This document shows, in pieces, positions 22,263 through 37,033 of a stretch of DNA of 64,000 nt. The first letter of the stretch is position 1. The number at the start of each line of letters is the position of its first letter. The DNA comes from Uloborus plumipes (lineage: Eukaryota; Arthropoda; Arachnida; Araneae; Uloboridae), in the NCBI GenBank assembly GCA_038373865.1, contig JAXGGA010004468.1:24109-88108 (forward strand). Direction: 5' to 3'. A program made the position numbers and the translations under genes. The notes under the pieces were generated by a model. The model had not been told where the DNA came from. It was given only the letters and a program-made list of their open reading frames with translations, and searched no databases.

Positions 22263-25200
22263 AATAGTGAGAGTTATTTTGTTAAAATATTTAGTATTTC
22301 ACTTTGTTACAACAATCAAAGCTTTGTTATGTATGAGGTTATTTCATGATGCTAAACACTTTCATAAAAATGTATACTAAATTGTGTCTGTTAATATTTT
22401 CGCTTAGTCTTCACTCTGAGTCAGCCGTACTCAACCACAGATAGCCTACAGCCACATGGCCTGTCAAGCTCTTAAGAGCAGTCCAGTAAAAAAACACGGC
22501 AGAAAAAGGGAAAATAATAACATGATATTAACTTATTTAATGAAAATTTACTCTGAAAACTGTTCCTTTTTTTTTCAAGAAATTTCGACTTGGTTTTATA
22601 TGAAAAAAGCATTTTTAAATGAATTCAGTAGCATAATTAAAGAGAAAATCGCTAATTTGCATTGATAGATTCTCATGTTGCAACCAGTGAAATAGCTGTT
22701 GTGGCATGTCATGTGTGTGGTTTGCAGGAAAGAGAATTAAAGGTTGAGTACAGCTACTCTAGGTATTAGAAGATTCAAAGAAAGAGGTAGCTATATAAGA
22801 GGTATTGGTAGTCATGCAAAAGTCATGAAGTCCACAAAACGCTTACAGATTTAACTAGCTAACTCACTTCATTAGATTATCCAATTGTTACATGCTACAA
22901 ATCATTTATATAAACTTCAGTGAACCTATTGTAAAAGTTAGAAAGCTATAAAAAATTCACTGTAAAATAACTTTTCTTCGTAGTTCAAATTAGTGATATC
23001 TAAAAAGTATAGTTATGGATTTGATGACTTTTTCTTGAATGCCAATTAGCCAACTAACTTTGATGTAAAAGGTCTTGGCCTGTAATAAATTATTGATAGA
23101 TGGGAAAAATCAATTTGATTAATGAGCTTTTGAATAGTGGATTAGTGCCAAATAAGGTATACGGTTTATTCGTCACAGTCATTCATACGATCATTTCGTT
23201 TGAGACAGAAAATATTAACTAAATTGAAGAGAATAACTGCTTTACCCATTGTGAACTAATGATTGCTATATTTTAGAGTAGTATCCAAATATCATTAATG
23301 ATCAGTAAGACAAATCAATGTTGAGTTTTATGTGTATAATAATTTAAATATGATTATTACTTTCATTTTTTTACACAAAAAAAATCTTTTTTATTTTGAA
23401 GCGTTCTTATTCACTCTTTAAGGTTTTTTTTTTTTTTAATAAAATCATTTTTAACCTTCTGATGATCACAATTGTTTTAAAGAGCATGACAGCAAAAACC
23501 TCGGTGATCTTTACTCCAACTGCCTGTGAATGAGATTAACATGTCACTGCAATTCAAAGCAGAATTCGATAAAAGGGGTTATCTTGCACATGACCATGAC
23601 ATCAATACCACAGCAGTTTGAAGTAGATTTTAATAAACCCTAACAATGTGTGATCGTCAGAAGTCTTTTCTTCTTCTGAGCCCTTTTCTTGTGCAAAAGC
23701 ATTCTTGAGTAAACAACTCTTTGTATGTTATTTTGAGCAAAGATTTAAAAAATGAACTCTGCACTGGGTACAATTTCTTTTATAAGACATTTACGAAAAC
23801 AAGTTCACCGTTGTTTGGGGCACAAAAAATTGTATAATGTATAGTTATTAAAAGCTGATGGCAGTGATTAGATCCGTTTCCGGAGAATGTTGTAAGCTGT
23901 AAATGTATTCATGAAATATTTGCAAATGAAATGTACAAAGAGTGAGAAATTCATGGCATGTTCTTAAAAATATAAAAAATGTAACCGGGTATGTCAGTGA
24001 AAGCATAATGTATTCTATACTTATCTCGCCTGGCGTGGGTGTGGTGCTAATTTTTTTCTTGATTCCATTTTATAAAAAACAATTTGAAAAACAGTGTGTA
24101 TCATTGTATAATAGCTAAGTGTATCATAAATATCTTTAAATTGAAATAATTGAAAAGTTTACTCATGTGGGGTCCATATCACACTTGGCGAAAAATGATC
24201 AAGAAGTTGCTCTTCTGTAAAAAAAGAAAGAAGAAAGAGAGAGATCTTGAATGTTTTTACAATTTTCTTTCTCTTTTGTTTCGCTCTTTATATTTTAAGA
24301 TGGAGTCGCCTAGTTCTAAAACTCCTTACTTCCAAAAACCAGAATTTCTTAGGAAAGAAAAATCTTATACAGTTCTCGAAATTTTAATTTTTTATAAATA
24401 ATAGTATTTTGCAGTTTCCTTTGGAATTGGTAAAGCTGTTACCAGAAATGTTGAAGCTTTAGTTTATTATTGAAAAGGAAAAAATGTTAGATATAACTAG
24501 TTATGGGACTAAAGAATGGACTTAAACATGTTTTCGAACATTTCTTACTCCTCACATTAGGGATTGTGATTCAGTGTGGTTAAAATCAAAGAACATTGAA
24601 ATTCTCACAGAAAGATTTGTGAAAAAATTTGTTGCAGGGAAAAAAAAAAACGTAGTTTGCCCCCAGCATGGCGGCAACTCATGAAGTTGGTATACCATCT
24701 ATAAATTAATATATTAATTCCAAACATTTTATGTTTAGGCAAAACAAGTTTTGGAACTAGACAACTTTCAACTGCTCTCTTAAAAATAAAAATTAATGAA
24801 AAAAGGCTATGAAAGTTGTAGATTAAAAAAATCCAAAGAGGATTTTGGAAGCATAACCCATGTCTACTGTTTAATTTTTCTCACAATCCAAAACAGAATT
24901 TCATTAGGTGCAATCCTTTGCTCTCTCCTTCATGAACTTTAATAGATGTCTAAATTTATTAAAGTTTTACGTCCTAGTTATGAGATCATGACATTTATTT
25001 TCTGATGCCTTAATGCTGGGATTATACTTTTAAAATTTCATTTTGAACTGCCAGAAGTGGTATTTATATAGATGGAGAAGAGAGTATAAGAAAATAAAAT
25101 GTGACTGCTAATATTTAGACTTTTTTCTCAATGTGAACTTTAGAAAAATAATTGTTGAAATATTCTTGTAAGTTTCTGCTTAAAGTTTTTTTAGAACTTT

Positions 25201-28200
25201 CTTCATTTTGTTGAAATATAAACATTATTTATTTTTGGCATGAGAAGTTAGCTGGGAAAACCTAAAAAATCAAAATTAAAGCAATTTTTTTTCTTAAGTT
25301 TTTTTTTATTATTATTTTAAATTTTACTTTACAATTTTTGCCTTGTAAAAACATTATATACAGCGGTTTGACCGCTCTTTTTATTTGCTAAATTCTTAAT
25401 CTTGGTGCATAAATATTTCTCATCAACTTAAAAAGTAACACACCTTCAATGCTATGGTAAATGCTTATTGAATTTTTACTTTAAGAGACTTATGGAATCA
25501 GTAACTATGATCAAATTTAGTTTATTTTTAAAAAGAGTTTTACTTGAAGTTACTGAAAAATATTTTAAAATTTGCCAGCAAAAACTGATTAACCAATTTA
25601 AAAAGAAAACTTTGCCGATGAAGTGAAAACTGTATATTTTCAGAGGAGTTTCAATTTTCTGCATTTTTAAAATGTTTGGTTATATTGTGATATTCATTAG
25701 CTAATTTATTTTATTTCTTCAATCAGTTATCTTTCTGTGATATATTTCTAGTTATGTTGTTTTTTTACATACATTTTTTTTACTACTTTTTACACTGTTA
25801 TAATTTTGAAACTGAATTTTTCAAATTCTAAGAACTGTTTTTTTTTTTTTTTTTTTTTTTATTCATTCACAGAATAATCAATCGGAAATACAATATTTCT
25901 TTTATTGTACATATTCAAAACATTTAAGATTTTATTTAAATTTTGTTTACAATTATTACTGAAATCATTTAATCAAAAAAAGGGGGGGGGGGGTAAAAAA
26001 ACACTTCCTGAGCATTCACAAAACCTACATTTATTGCTGTGGAAGTGATGTTAATTTAAATTTTTTATTGATCTTTTTGAAAATTGGTGTTATGAATTCA
26101 GTTGTGTAGTCTAAGGAGGATGCTGGTGATCCCCTTACTGTTACATTTTTACAGAATCATTTCTTCAATGTTTTATATTTTATTAGAAGCACCCCCATCT
26201 TTTTGATTTTGTTAATCTATGCTTCCCCAGGATGACTACACTGTACAAATTCTTCGCTAATAATGTTTATTGTTATAATTATGTCATTAAATAGGAATAA
26301 ACTGGACTCCTATGGTTTATTCAGAGATATTTATAAAAAAAAGTTGTAAAAATGCAAATTTATTTGTTGTTGTATATTTACATCACCTACTAACAAACAA
26401 ATATTCGGTTAACATTGTGATAGTTTAAAATGGCATGACTTGCTGATGCAGGGCCTCCCTTGCCTTGAATAAATGAGGCCTAGGCACTAGTTAACACAGA
26501 GGCCTTTTTACTTTTTCCTAAAATTGACTCTCACAGTATTTTTTATTTGAATGTACAATGTATCAAAAAACAAAGTAATGAATTGCTATGTGACATACTA
26601 GAACAAAAAACCTTGGTTACATCGAAAAAAGAAAAAAAAAGGCATATAAAGCAAAATATTAGAAATATTTTATTTCTATAGCAATAACCAGTTGTTAAGC
26701 CATCTCATTTAAATATGAAAACTACTTAACTAATAAATCAAGCTTTTTTCCTTGTACCCTAATATTTGCCCATCATTGAAACCAATTTTTCCTAACCTTA
26801 ACCAATAATAATCGAATGTTTGTATGTTATTTGACTTTTTAAATTAGAACTGTGATTTTTGTTCAGGTTTTCTAGTTTATTAATTGTTGATGATATATGT
26901 TACAAATATTTATAGCTGCAGGATTTTATTTTGCAGGTGAAATATTAACGAGATGTTGATTCCGTAATATTTTTCAATTTATGTACATAATTTTCCACAA
27001 TAAATAACCCTACTGTATTTATTGTTAAATTTGGTACTTAGTTTTATTTTTGATCATGTGTTCTTCAATTAATCATCTGTATTTAGCTTTGTTATTTTTA
27101 TTTTCTTATGTTTATTATATTTCTTTATTTTTTTTGACTACTTTTCTGGCAAGTTTATATTGTGAACTTATAAGTTTTTTCATGTGTTCTTGTATGTATT
27201 AGGAAGAGTGTTCTTATCAGTGATAACTTCTGCATTTGCTACTGTTGTTACCTGTTTTTATAAATCAGAATTTTAAAGAATATTTGCAATCAAAAAAGTG
27301 CAAATAGTTATCAAAGTTGGAGACTGGAAATTTTTGCTTTGTGTTACCAAAGTGAAGGCAAAGGTTAAAGAAAACATTTTTTTAAAATTTATTTGACCTA
27401 ATGTTTCTTTGTTATTTCCTACTTTTCGAGTATTTTTTGAAATTTACAAATTTGGTGTGCATTTACTGTGAAAATTCTCCACTGTATATGACTTCTGTAA
27501 AAATTGGCACTACAGTGATATCTTTTTATAACGCATGTAAACATGTGAAAAAATAAATAAATAAGCCATGTTCTTCAAAGAGAAAGTTGATTAAAAAAGC
27601 TACCATCTTAAAAGCCTGGCGAGTAGATACATTTTAGAAATTTAATGCCATTGTTTAATATTGTCTTCCTTTTCTTTTCCATTTTAAGTAGGGCTATCAA
27701 ACTTGTCCCCCCCCCCCTTCCTATAGAATCTTAATTTTTACTATGTTCCTTTATTGGCTTTTATCATAAAATTTACAAAATACTATCTTCCATTGCATTC
27801 ATCCATTATTCTCAAAAAATCTTGATCCTAAACTTATGATACGTAGTTGCTATTTGTAGCAACATTGATAAATGCTGGATGATTCAACTTAATCTGTGAC
27901 ATGCATTTTTTATCTCAAATTTGATTCAATATCCCAAATTAATGACCTTTAATAAATAAATAAACAGGCATCAACTTTTTCTTTTGCTTTAGACTATGTT
28001 GGTGTTTAAACCATCTTTTTATTACAGTATTAGTATTAATTTGCTTTTTAAAGGGAATTTTATGCTTTGTAAGAGAATATTGTCAGAAAGGTTGAGTATT
28101 CATTGTATGGGCTTTCAATTTCTTCGGTTGTTGCTATAAAAATTTGTGCTGCACCAGGTTAATGAAGATATAAGGGCAGAACGTGTGCAGTCAGGCCCGT

Positions 28201-28482
28201 TATTTGGGGGAGTTGTCAAATGCTCTCCCCCCAACTTTGGGAAATCAATGTATTTACATGTCAGTAGGCATGGTTTTTGCTATCTTTTGGGATAATTTAC
28301 ATTGGGTCCTTCAGTGCAACATTTTGATTTTTCTACCTACTGTCTGCATGCATACAGATATAATATTAGCGGGTTAATGTTGAATTCTTGACGCAACAAA
28401 TTTTAATTTCTTGGATGATATTTTTACTCTTTAAAAATGACAAGAAATATGCAACAGTGTTTCATTGTTCCTCTAACCTTTA
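22263..28482. other. Gene-free AT-rich DNA
   Basis: About 6.2 kb without a recognisable exon, RNA gene or complete TE. It contains homopolymer tracts: T near 25839-25860, G at 25982-25993, C at 27708-27717. Short open frames (for example 24150-24401) read through low-complexity DNA. Confidence 0.5.
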
Positions 28483-28699
28483 GGAACCAGGCGGCACACA
28501 TGTTGTACCGTAAGTCTTTTTTTTTAGAGGACGGGGTTGAAATTTTCACTCAAACCCTTTGGAGCCGGGGATTCTTTCAAGGTTTCATACGTCCTGTACA
28601 ACATTTTATACCTTCTTTTCTCAATGGAAAAGAAATCTGTGGTTCGACTGTCGTACTACCTGGGTTGAAAGAAAAATTTCCCAAAAACCGCCTGGTTCC
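28483..28699. mobile_element. Probable TIR MITE (217 bp)
   Basis: Ends GGAACCAGGCGG and CCGCCTGGTTCC are exact 12-bp inverted repeats. No clear target duplication was seen. The open frame across it is not conserved. Confidence 0.5.
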
Positions 28700-29096
28700 A
28701 AGAGGCTAAATCGAGGTGTAAGGATTATGAACTAGATTCATCCAGTCATTATTGCATAAATCTATAATCTAAATTTCCACTTTTGCTGGCACACACATAT
28801 ACACAAATTCTCTTACATAGTATAATCTCTCAAGAATTAGTTTGTCACTTGTTTATTTTAATTTTTGTTGTGTGTATGTGTGCAAAATTATCTTTGCATA
28901 ATTGCAGTTTTTTTACAGCTCTATTTAAAAACCTTGTAGGATTCCTGAATTTAATTTAAATGGGTAATTGGGAATTTCTTTAAATGGTGTATTGTTTGTG
29001 TATTAATTTACCACCCAATAACTAAATTCGTTTGATGCAGTAGGTATGGCATTTTTGACGTGAGGTCGGAAGGAAGGAAGGGAGGGTTTAGAATAA

Positions 29097-29129
29097 TACA
29101 AATACAAATGCGACGACCAGCAGCAGGCT
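29097..29129 (-). repeat. 3' tail fragment of the CR1/L2-like LINE
   Basis: Matches the extreme 3' end of the LINE at 50588-53490, including the ACAAAT repeats and gacgaccagcagcaggct. It is a severely 5'-truncated, dead-on-arrival copy in the same orientation (minus). Confidence 0.7.
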
Positions 29130-32100
29130 TACTTCCCGTGATAGGCATCTAATTTTTCTCCCTTCTCTTTCTTTTCAAATTTTTTTTTCTCCGAAAATTT
29201 GGTCTAAAAAGTCCAAATTATGGAAAAAGCTTCAATAAAATTATACTTTGGCCAATAGCCATTAATAGTTGAATTATTATGTAACCATAATGATATGTTT
29301 TCATTGCTATTTCAATCAGAGGTTGTTAAAATAAGCATCTCATAAGTTTTATTAGTTGTACAAATTTCTTATTCAATTAGTTTCCTTTGCATTTTGTCTC
29401 AGAAAGCTTTGATTGGAAGTGGCGGTACATTTCGGTGTATTCAAGCTAGCACTTTCATGCATTCCACTGCCTACATCTGTTGCATTTCTGTGTGAGAAAG
29501 TGAAATCAATTTTTTGGGCAGCTCTCTTGTACCTCGTTAGTGGTAGAATTTTTCCTTCGGTCACAGTAGGTGCTCAAATTTGTCATTCTGGCATAACTGG
29601 TACCTGACATCATTCCAAACCTAAACCCTCAATGAATGATAATTAAGTAGCTACTATTTTTTAGAACAAAAAATTCCAGAGTCTTTGAGGGTATGGTATG
29701 AAGTGTTTTTACAAAAATATATATATATAAGATGGAGTTACTACGAACGCCTTTTTGAACAACTGCTAGTCTATGGTGCGCTCCACAATTATGTGGAGTA
29801 GTGAACTTAGTGTAGGAATTTTCTTTAGTGTATTTGTAAAAGGTATTTCAATCTTCAGAATTTCTAGGTATTTTACGCTGTTGTATTGGCTACTTGTGAT
29901 CATAAGAAGATGAATTACCTTTCATTCCTGATTGCTATTATATGAGTTAGAAAACATACTAGATGAGCTACTAAGACTCTAAATGCTTTTATTAAAAAGT
30001 GAAGTTTTTCAGTGTTATGGTCAATAATTTTTTTTTAAAGGATCAAAAATGCGATTTACAAAGAAAAAAAGTATAATTTTATGTTAAAAGAAATCCTTTA
30101 AAAACCTTTTACCTGTAACCTGTATTGTGACCCCTGGTGGTAGTCTTTTGAGGCACATAAAAAAGGTATCTGTCTTGATTTGACCAAAAGGCTGGAATTA
30201 AATTTCTCAAAGTTAAAACGCCTACTTTAATGGGATGTTGCAGTTGTTTAAAATGGTGTTACTTATTGTTTTCTGATCTATTTTGAATGAAGTTTTATTT
30301 CCCAAATCAACTATCATGCTGTATGCAATTTTTGAGTGATTTGGAAAAGAAAAAATATATATTACCTTGATGCGAAGATGCAAAACTATTACTGCTTAAC
30401 TAAGAAGTTAGGGTAGCTATTATGTGTTTATTAAGAGAACTGTAAATACGTATAGAAAAGTGAGGCATTTACTTCTTTTCTGCTTTTGCTTTTTAAATTT
30501 AGGCCTTCCTTCCTGATATGGAGTTAATATTCTCCTCCTATCCTCAAGTAGAAGTGTAATGAGCAGGCTTGGAGCATATCGACTGTTAGTTGTAATTGGT
30601 TAGGAAAACAAGCTGAATTTGATTGTTTGTATGCATATTAACTTCCTAAGTTCTGAGGGCAGTTTACTCTTTCCTTCTATTTACTCCTACTTCTACACAT
30701 CCACAGTTGTTTATCCCTCCCTATTAATTTAACTTCTCTTTTATGACAAAAAAAAAAAAAAAAAAGCTCATAACAGAACAAAATGCGCCATGGAGCAGTG
30801 AAGAATTCAGTTGATGAGTTTAATTCATTATCTCGTTAGAACAGTCGACTGGATGCATTTCTGAAACTGAGACATATATCTTTAATCAGAAGCTTTTTCA
30901 AGTGGTTGTACTGATTTAATAATAATTTGCACCTTTTAATTTGATTAAAAATAATCAGCTTTTACCTGGCTGGTACTTTATGTGAATTTGATCCAGTCAG
31001 TGATCCTTCCATGGAAAATCTTGATGTTCTAAAAGTTGTATACGTTTGGGGTATTAAACGAAGCATCTGTTGATAAAAGATATATGGTGTGCTTTCTGGT
31101 AGTTTTAAATAAGTAGAAATGATTTAACATGTTTGTTTTTTTCAACTGGCAATTGTTTATATATGTCATAATGTAAATGAAGAATCGATACTGCATGTTT
31201 TAAAGGTCTTTTAAAAAAGGCAACTGTTATATTTTCCATTTGTTATAACTAGAAGTGTTCATAATTTTGTATTTTGAAAACTATGCATTGGTTTCGAGTT
31301 TATTAAACCCTTCCACAAATGTTCACTTTTTATGAAGTTACAATCGACCTTTTTGTATGTTTGAAAACAACCTGTTTACTATATTTAATGTTAAAAGCTT
31401 TAAGAATAGTTTATTTTACTGGGAAAAGTATAACATTTCAATGCTGAATGTTGTGGCGATTGGCCAATAAATTACATTCATATTCGATTGCAATCTGTTA
31501 CAATGAAGCAGTTGTGATGTGTTCCAAGCCTGACTGTAAATGGTGTTTTTCAAATGTTTATACATATATATATAAATATATTTAGATATATATGTATATA
31601 TAAAAGAAAATCATTTTATAGCAATTATGATTCTTCTGGTAAACAGTATAGAATTCTATTATGAAGCATGAAGTTTCACTCAATTTTCAAGGATCCTCCA
31701 CTGTGAAAATGCAGGGGGCTAGTCGGATTGCTCATATGAACTTCTAGCGTGTGCACTGTTTTCATTTGATATTTTTTTTAACAATCTAGAATATTAAGGT
31801 TTATTGATGTGCCAACATTCATCAATCTGTTACTGTGCCAAAAGGTGTTGGTGCTTTTACTTTTGGCCAAGTCAAGTTTACAAACGATCAAAAATGTGAA
31901 TCTAAAAAAGTTGTTCCACGAAAGTGATTCACTGTCTTTTACAGATTTTTTGTTTAAAGTAAGACAGCCATGCTTAATAGCCTGGCAGATTTTTATTTGA
32001 ATTATTAATAAAAGCCAAAGACTAAGCTCACTTCTTGTTTGTTTATTTTGTGTATTATATTGTTTTTATTGATTGTTGAATCTCCTGCTAAACTAGACAC

Positions 32101-32279
32101 AACTTAATCCTGAGGGGTCAAAATTATTAACCTGGCTTGGGTAGTTGTTGACGAGTGAAACAGCTGGATTAAGTTTGCAATCTGGAGTTGATGGGCTATA
32201 CTTTTACTGAAAACGTTTTCAAATTAGATGTGTAGTGTAATAAATCACACTTTGGGTCGTTTTGAGAGCCCCGCAGGTT
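29130..32279. other. Gene-free AT-rich DNA
   Basis: No exon or complete TE recognised. TA-rich runs lie at 29716-29730 and 31560-31602, and poly(A) near 30748-30766. Confidence 0.5.
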
Positions 32280-34814
32280 CAGTGGCGGATCATGGGATTT
32301 TGAGGCCCCAGGCGCAACCTGATCCGGAGGCCCCCCTAATTGACCAAACTACAAATGGGATAGCTCACTAATATGAACGATGCAGAAAATCACAACTTTT
32401 TTGTTGGGAATTAAAAAGCTCGGGGGGGGGGGGGGAACGAATTATTTTTAATTTGTCTAATATATTTCTAACAATAGATAAATGCAAAAAAATGAAATTA
32501 TTATTAAAGTTTTGTTGCACAATAATGAATTAAGGAAACCCAGAAAGTTTCAATCTGATTTTATTAATACTGATTTTATTAATACTATTTTATTAATACT
32601 GATTTTTGCAACTATTTCTTAGAAACCACTTTCTCAAGATTTGGATAATAACGTAAGCTGCTACATGTGTCGGCTTTTCAAGCTGTAGGCACCACTTTAA
32701 AGCCATGGTTTTCAACCCATGCTCTAGGCATACATTTTGCCTCATTTGAATGCATTATTCATCATGCCAATCAATGCAATCAAATAAAAATATTTTGTAA
32801 TTGAAGACTCGCACATTTGCGACTAATTGCTTCCACTGAAAATTTTAATACATTTGCATCTGCATTGATTCACGTAAAATTATCGTTGACTTTCACTAAA
32901 TGATTATCTTAAATGTATTGAGATTTTTGGAAATAATATAACAGTAGCTCAGTTTGTTGTAATTTGAATTTTCAGCTCAAATATTCAAAGCATTTCTCAG
33001 ATAGTTGAAATTTTCTTTTCACAAAGCACTAATTTAGACAATTCTTGATCCCCTTCCCCCCCTGCTAATATTGCATCCAGTGAATCATGTCATGGAAAAT
33101 CATGGATTTCAAACTCTAATTGTAGCAGCTACCTTGCATTTTGTAAAAGTTTGTGTTTGAAAAGCTGCATAAATCTCTTACATTTATCCAAATTGTCTAC
33201 ATGCAATTATTTTTAATAAGAGATAATCTTCGATGTGAAAAGTTCTTCCCCTTAGACTATTTTGGAGGAGGAGATTTTGAAAACTTTGGCATATCTGTCC
33301 TGAATTTTAGCCCCTGGATATGTAGTTTAGGAAATTGATTAATTCACTTTTACAAAATTAAGTTTTTCTCTTAATTTTACCAAAACCTAACTGTACTAAA
33401 GTAAGTAGAAGTAGCATCGAATTAGAACGCCTTGCCTTGTATTGAAATCCGTTTTAGCTTTTTTGTTTCCTTGAGAAAGATAGTAAGTTGACCCTTTTTT
33501 TAACTTAATGTGTTTGTATAATACACATTTTATACTTTTTTCTGCAAGATGCAGCCTCAAAGATTCTAGTGCATCTTGTACTCAAAGAGTACTTGAATGT
33601 CCAGTGTTTAATATAAAATTGCCGCTAGCCTTGGAATTGTCATGAAGAAGAAAAAAAGTTCAGATCATAATTTTTTTTTTTTTGAAAATTGTTCTTAGTC
33701 TTGATTTTGAAATGTAATGATAAATGCTTCAAAAATATTTTTTGGGGTAAAAAAAATGCTTGAAAATACAGGTGTGTTGGTGTAACCCATAAAATTCATG
33801 CATATTTGATGATTAATAAATAATTTTGAGGTCCTTAATTTTTTTGAAAAAGGTTCTTAGAAAGTCTTTATTTTTTGTTTTGAAAAAGAAGTGGGAACCC
33901 TGTATATATATATAATACGCACTTGAAAATGCGTACTTCCGAAGTTCGAAAAACCAGACAGTTTTTTAAAGAGTAAAGAAATATTGCTATAGAAAAATGG
34001 AAGGGGGGTCCGGGGGTTCGCCCCCGGAAATTTTCATAAATTGTACCTCTAAAAACTCCATTCTAGACTATCTTGGTAATGTTCGATCTCTTCCTCAGTC
34101 AGTAAAACACGATTCCCGGCCATTTTTAATAATGTGAAAGAAAATGATAGGATACAGAAATTCTTCCCAGCGATTTTTTCGAAATTTCAGTTCCAAAAAC
34201 GCAATTTCAGACAAATTTCGATCATAATGGGAGGTTTAGCGGCCTACCTCCGGAAATTTTTGACATTTATTTCCTAAAAAAGACAATCCTTAATGGTTCT
34301 GGGAAGGGGAGGGGGATGGCAATGAAGCACACACAATGATATTCACTGGAGAATCGTACTTTTTCATTCTGGGAGTTTTATATTTTTCCATTTCATTTTT
34401 GCATTTTTGAACCAACGTTTCGAGGGGGGTTTTGTCCCCAAAACACCCCCCATAGGTACGCCACTGCCCTATTCAATACTGCAATTACAATTAGATCACT
34501 ATTCAATATCAGGCCGAAACTAGTAACATGCAAAAATAATGTAAGGAATGAATATATCTTTTTTTTTTTTTCAAAATCTGCGTATAATATGAAAAGTTTT
34601 TTTAAATGTTTGAACGCTAAATGCATATTAATTTTCTTTAAATTCAAGATAAAAAAAATGTAAAATTTTAACGTAAAATATAACTTAAACAAGTGTTCAT
34701 TTATTTTCTGATTTTACTACAAAAAATATATGAAGCAAATTTCAAGTTAAACATGCAAATATTTTTCAAAATAATGATCATAAGTTCATTACATAAATTA
34801 AATTTTAGGAGTTT

Positions 34815-34870
34815 ATCATTATTATTATTAATAGTAATAGTAGTAGTAATAATAATAGTATTATTATTTT
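34815..34870. repeat. ATT/AGT trinucleotide microsatellite
   Basis: Interrupted trinucleotide run attatt...agtagtaataataatagt within the 6-kb hAT. No other function seen. Confidence 0.75.
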
Positions 34871-35328
34871 AGTTATATGCACAGACTTAAGAGACAGATT
34901 CATTTTTGCTGTAAATAGATTCTCAAAATAAGTCAGAATCAAATATGAAAGAATGTAAGGTGCGGACATAATATTTCTTTCGAAAAAAAGCTAAAACTAG
35001 ATTTAGTATTAAGCAGGGTCGGCCCGACCTAAAAATTTCGCACAAGCAGAGAATTATTTGGCTCCCCCTGCCACACCCCCTGTTTTTTTTTTTTTTTTCA
35101 ATCACACATGATTGACTAAGACAAAAGTATTTTTTTTTCAAATGAACTGGAATATTTATTTGCATTGCTATAATAATTTTAAAATTAAAATCAGTGATTG
35201 TAAAAAATAAAAATAGCAGTATATTATAAAACTAATAATATAAAAATAGTAAATTAGGGTAAAATATCATTCTTAAAACACCCCCTTGTGCAACATCATA
35301 GTAAAATAAAAAGTTTTATAAAATGTTC

Positions 35329-35556
35329 TTATAAAACCAGTCTTCTTGCTTTAATTTCTGCAAAATCTTTCAAAATGATGTCCGTATCGATATTAGACAA
35401 GATGTCTTTTTCAATAGACAAAGTGGCTAGAACACATAGTCTTTCCTGTTTAGAGAACTGAGATAATTTATTACTATTTTCAATTTTGAGAAACTTATAT
35501 CCCCACTGGCGGACTGAAATTAATAACGTTAAGATAATTCGTAAATTGCAAAACAA
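35329..35556 (-). pseudogene. hAT transposase C-terminal (dimerisation) fragment
   Basis: The 75-codon frame contains KLSQFSKQERLCVLATLSIE followed by ...DIILKDFAEIKARR. This matches the hAT C-terminal dimerisation region of the ZMYM1-like group (S.QERL..L..LSIE......D..I..DFA..KARR). The preceding residues (LLISV...KFLKIENSNK) fit the expected L.IPV...RSF.KLK.IK. stretch with decay. Upstream RNase H-like and zinc-finger parts are gone, so this is a relic. It supports the hAT identity of the surrounding element or of one nested in it. Confidence 0.65.
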
Positions 35557-35699
35557 TAAAGCGAAATATGTATTTATTTTCTTTTCTCACCTATTCTGAT
35601 TGTAGCTTGTTTCCTTCGCAGCTTGATAGAGCAGGAGTAGTTGATACAAAAAAAAAACTTTTTATAACCTTTTTTTGTTTTTCACGTTACTCGGATAAA

Positions 35700-35885
35700 A
35701 CGTCCGAAACCAAGGGTCCAAGTCCAAGGTCCACGGACTGAAGATCCACGTTCAAAAGGTCCAACAGACAGAAGGTCCGGCAGACTTAAGAAGCTCCAAC
35801 AGACATAAAATCCAAGGGTCATAAGGTCCGACAGACACAAAGTCAACAATTTTGGACAACTAAGACATAAGGTCCAGTTTTCTCA
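35700..35885. repeat. Degenerate minisatellite, aaggtccRacagaca unit
   Basis: Repeats of about 17-18 bp such as aaggtccaacagacag, aaggtccggcagactt and aaggtccgacagacac, with variants. It lies within the 6-kb hAT; the function is unknown. Confidence 0.65.
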
Positions 35886-37033
35886 GCAGGATCGACATAA
35901 GTTTTTTACTTCATTCGTTTTTCATTCTTTGATTTCGTTTGCTGCAAAACGTACCAGATTTTTTATGGCTTTCGGGTATTTTTATATTATATTTATACTA
36001 ATTTCCGTTTAAAGTTTTTACGCAAAAAGCACGTCGGTAGCTGAGCTGCAATCATCACGAAAATATGCACACGTAAAGAAGGCTCTTTAACTGAAGGCAA
36101 AAGGTGTTGAAGACACTCTCTTGACGCCAATTGGAAAAGGACTAAAAAGAAGAGAAAAGGAAAAAAAATAAACAGTGCCATCCAATACTGATCTCTTATT
36201 CCTGGCGACCACCCTCAAGCTTGAATTGTTAATTGTCACACGGTTTTACAAGATTCCCCACTGGGCCTGAGATTCCCACGTAAGATAACGCAAGTTTCGT
36301 TCACCCTATGGCGCATCCCCTTAAAAGTTCGGACCACCCTGTGATGTGGGAACAGAATAAAATGCAGCTAATCCTAACTTTTACCAGTAATATCTATTAT
36401 CTAACGTAGGATAATTCCCATGACTATTTACAATACTCCTTCCAGAATTGTAGCAATTTGTCAACCGTCAACCTTTCAACCACTCATCAGAAGAAATACG
36501 TTTTATGACTTTTGCCTCTTAATGGGCTTTCAAGCATCACGGGGATTTGCCTCCATTTTCTCTGACCATTCAATTGCCCCCAGCCGAACAGATATAGCTC
36601 GCAGGGCCTCAAGCTCGGGAGGTACCCAAGAAAGGATGTGTGGGAGATAAAGTGATATATGTCATTCCTAAAACTCTTCCCCAACAAAGCAATCCGGTCA
36701 TTTAAAAAAAACTGCTCTCACGCTTTTCTTCCCAAATACTTTTGTTTGTTAACGTTTTATTTGTATAAGATTGAAGAACGAATATCTTACTATAAGCCCG
36801 AGAGCGAAAGCTGTTTGAAGTTACAGGACTCCGGCTGGGCCCGAATAATCTCTTGCAGGCACTCATTCACAACGCAACAAATTTTAAGCAAAATTCCATG
36901 CAATTAGATTATATTAAAAACTTTTGTTAAAAATTGTGTTTTTTTGCACAAACTATTAATCGCATGTATGTTAATTTAAAATATACTGAATATGTATTTT
37001 TATTCCCGTAATTATCTTTCCTTTAAAAGAACT

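Noticed and set aside
28183..28377. 64-residue frame with G-rich start
   Set aside because: No family, no splice context, and composition typical of random AT-rich DNA with a repeat fragment.
34430..34470. CGCCACTG-type transposon end near 34464
   Set aside because: No inverted partner or target duplication could be found, so it is not listed as an element.
36420..36650. 76-residue frame inside the 6-kb hAT
   Set aside because: No recognisable transposase or host domain.
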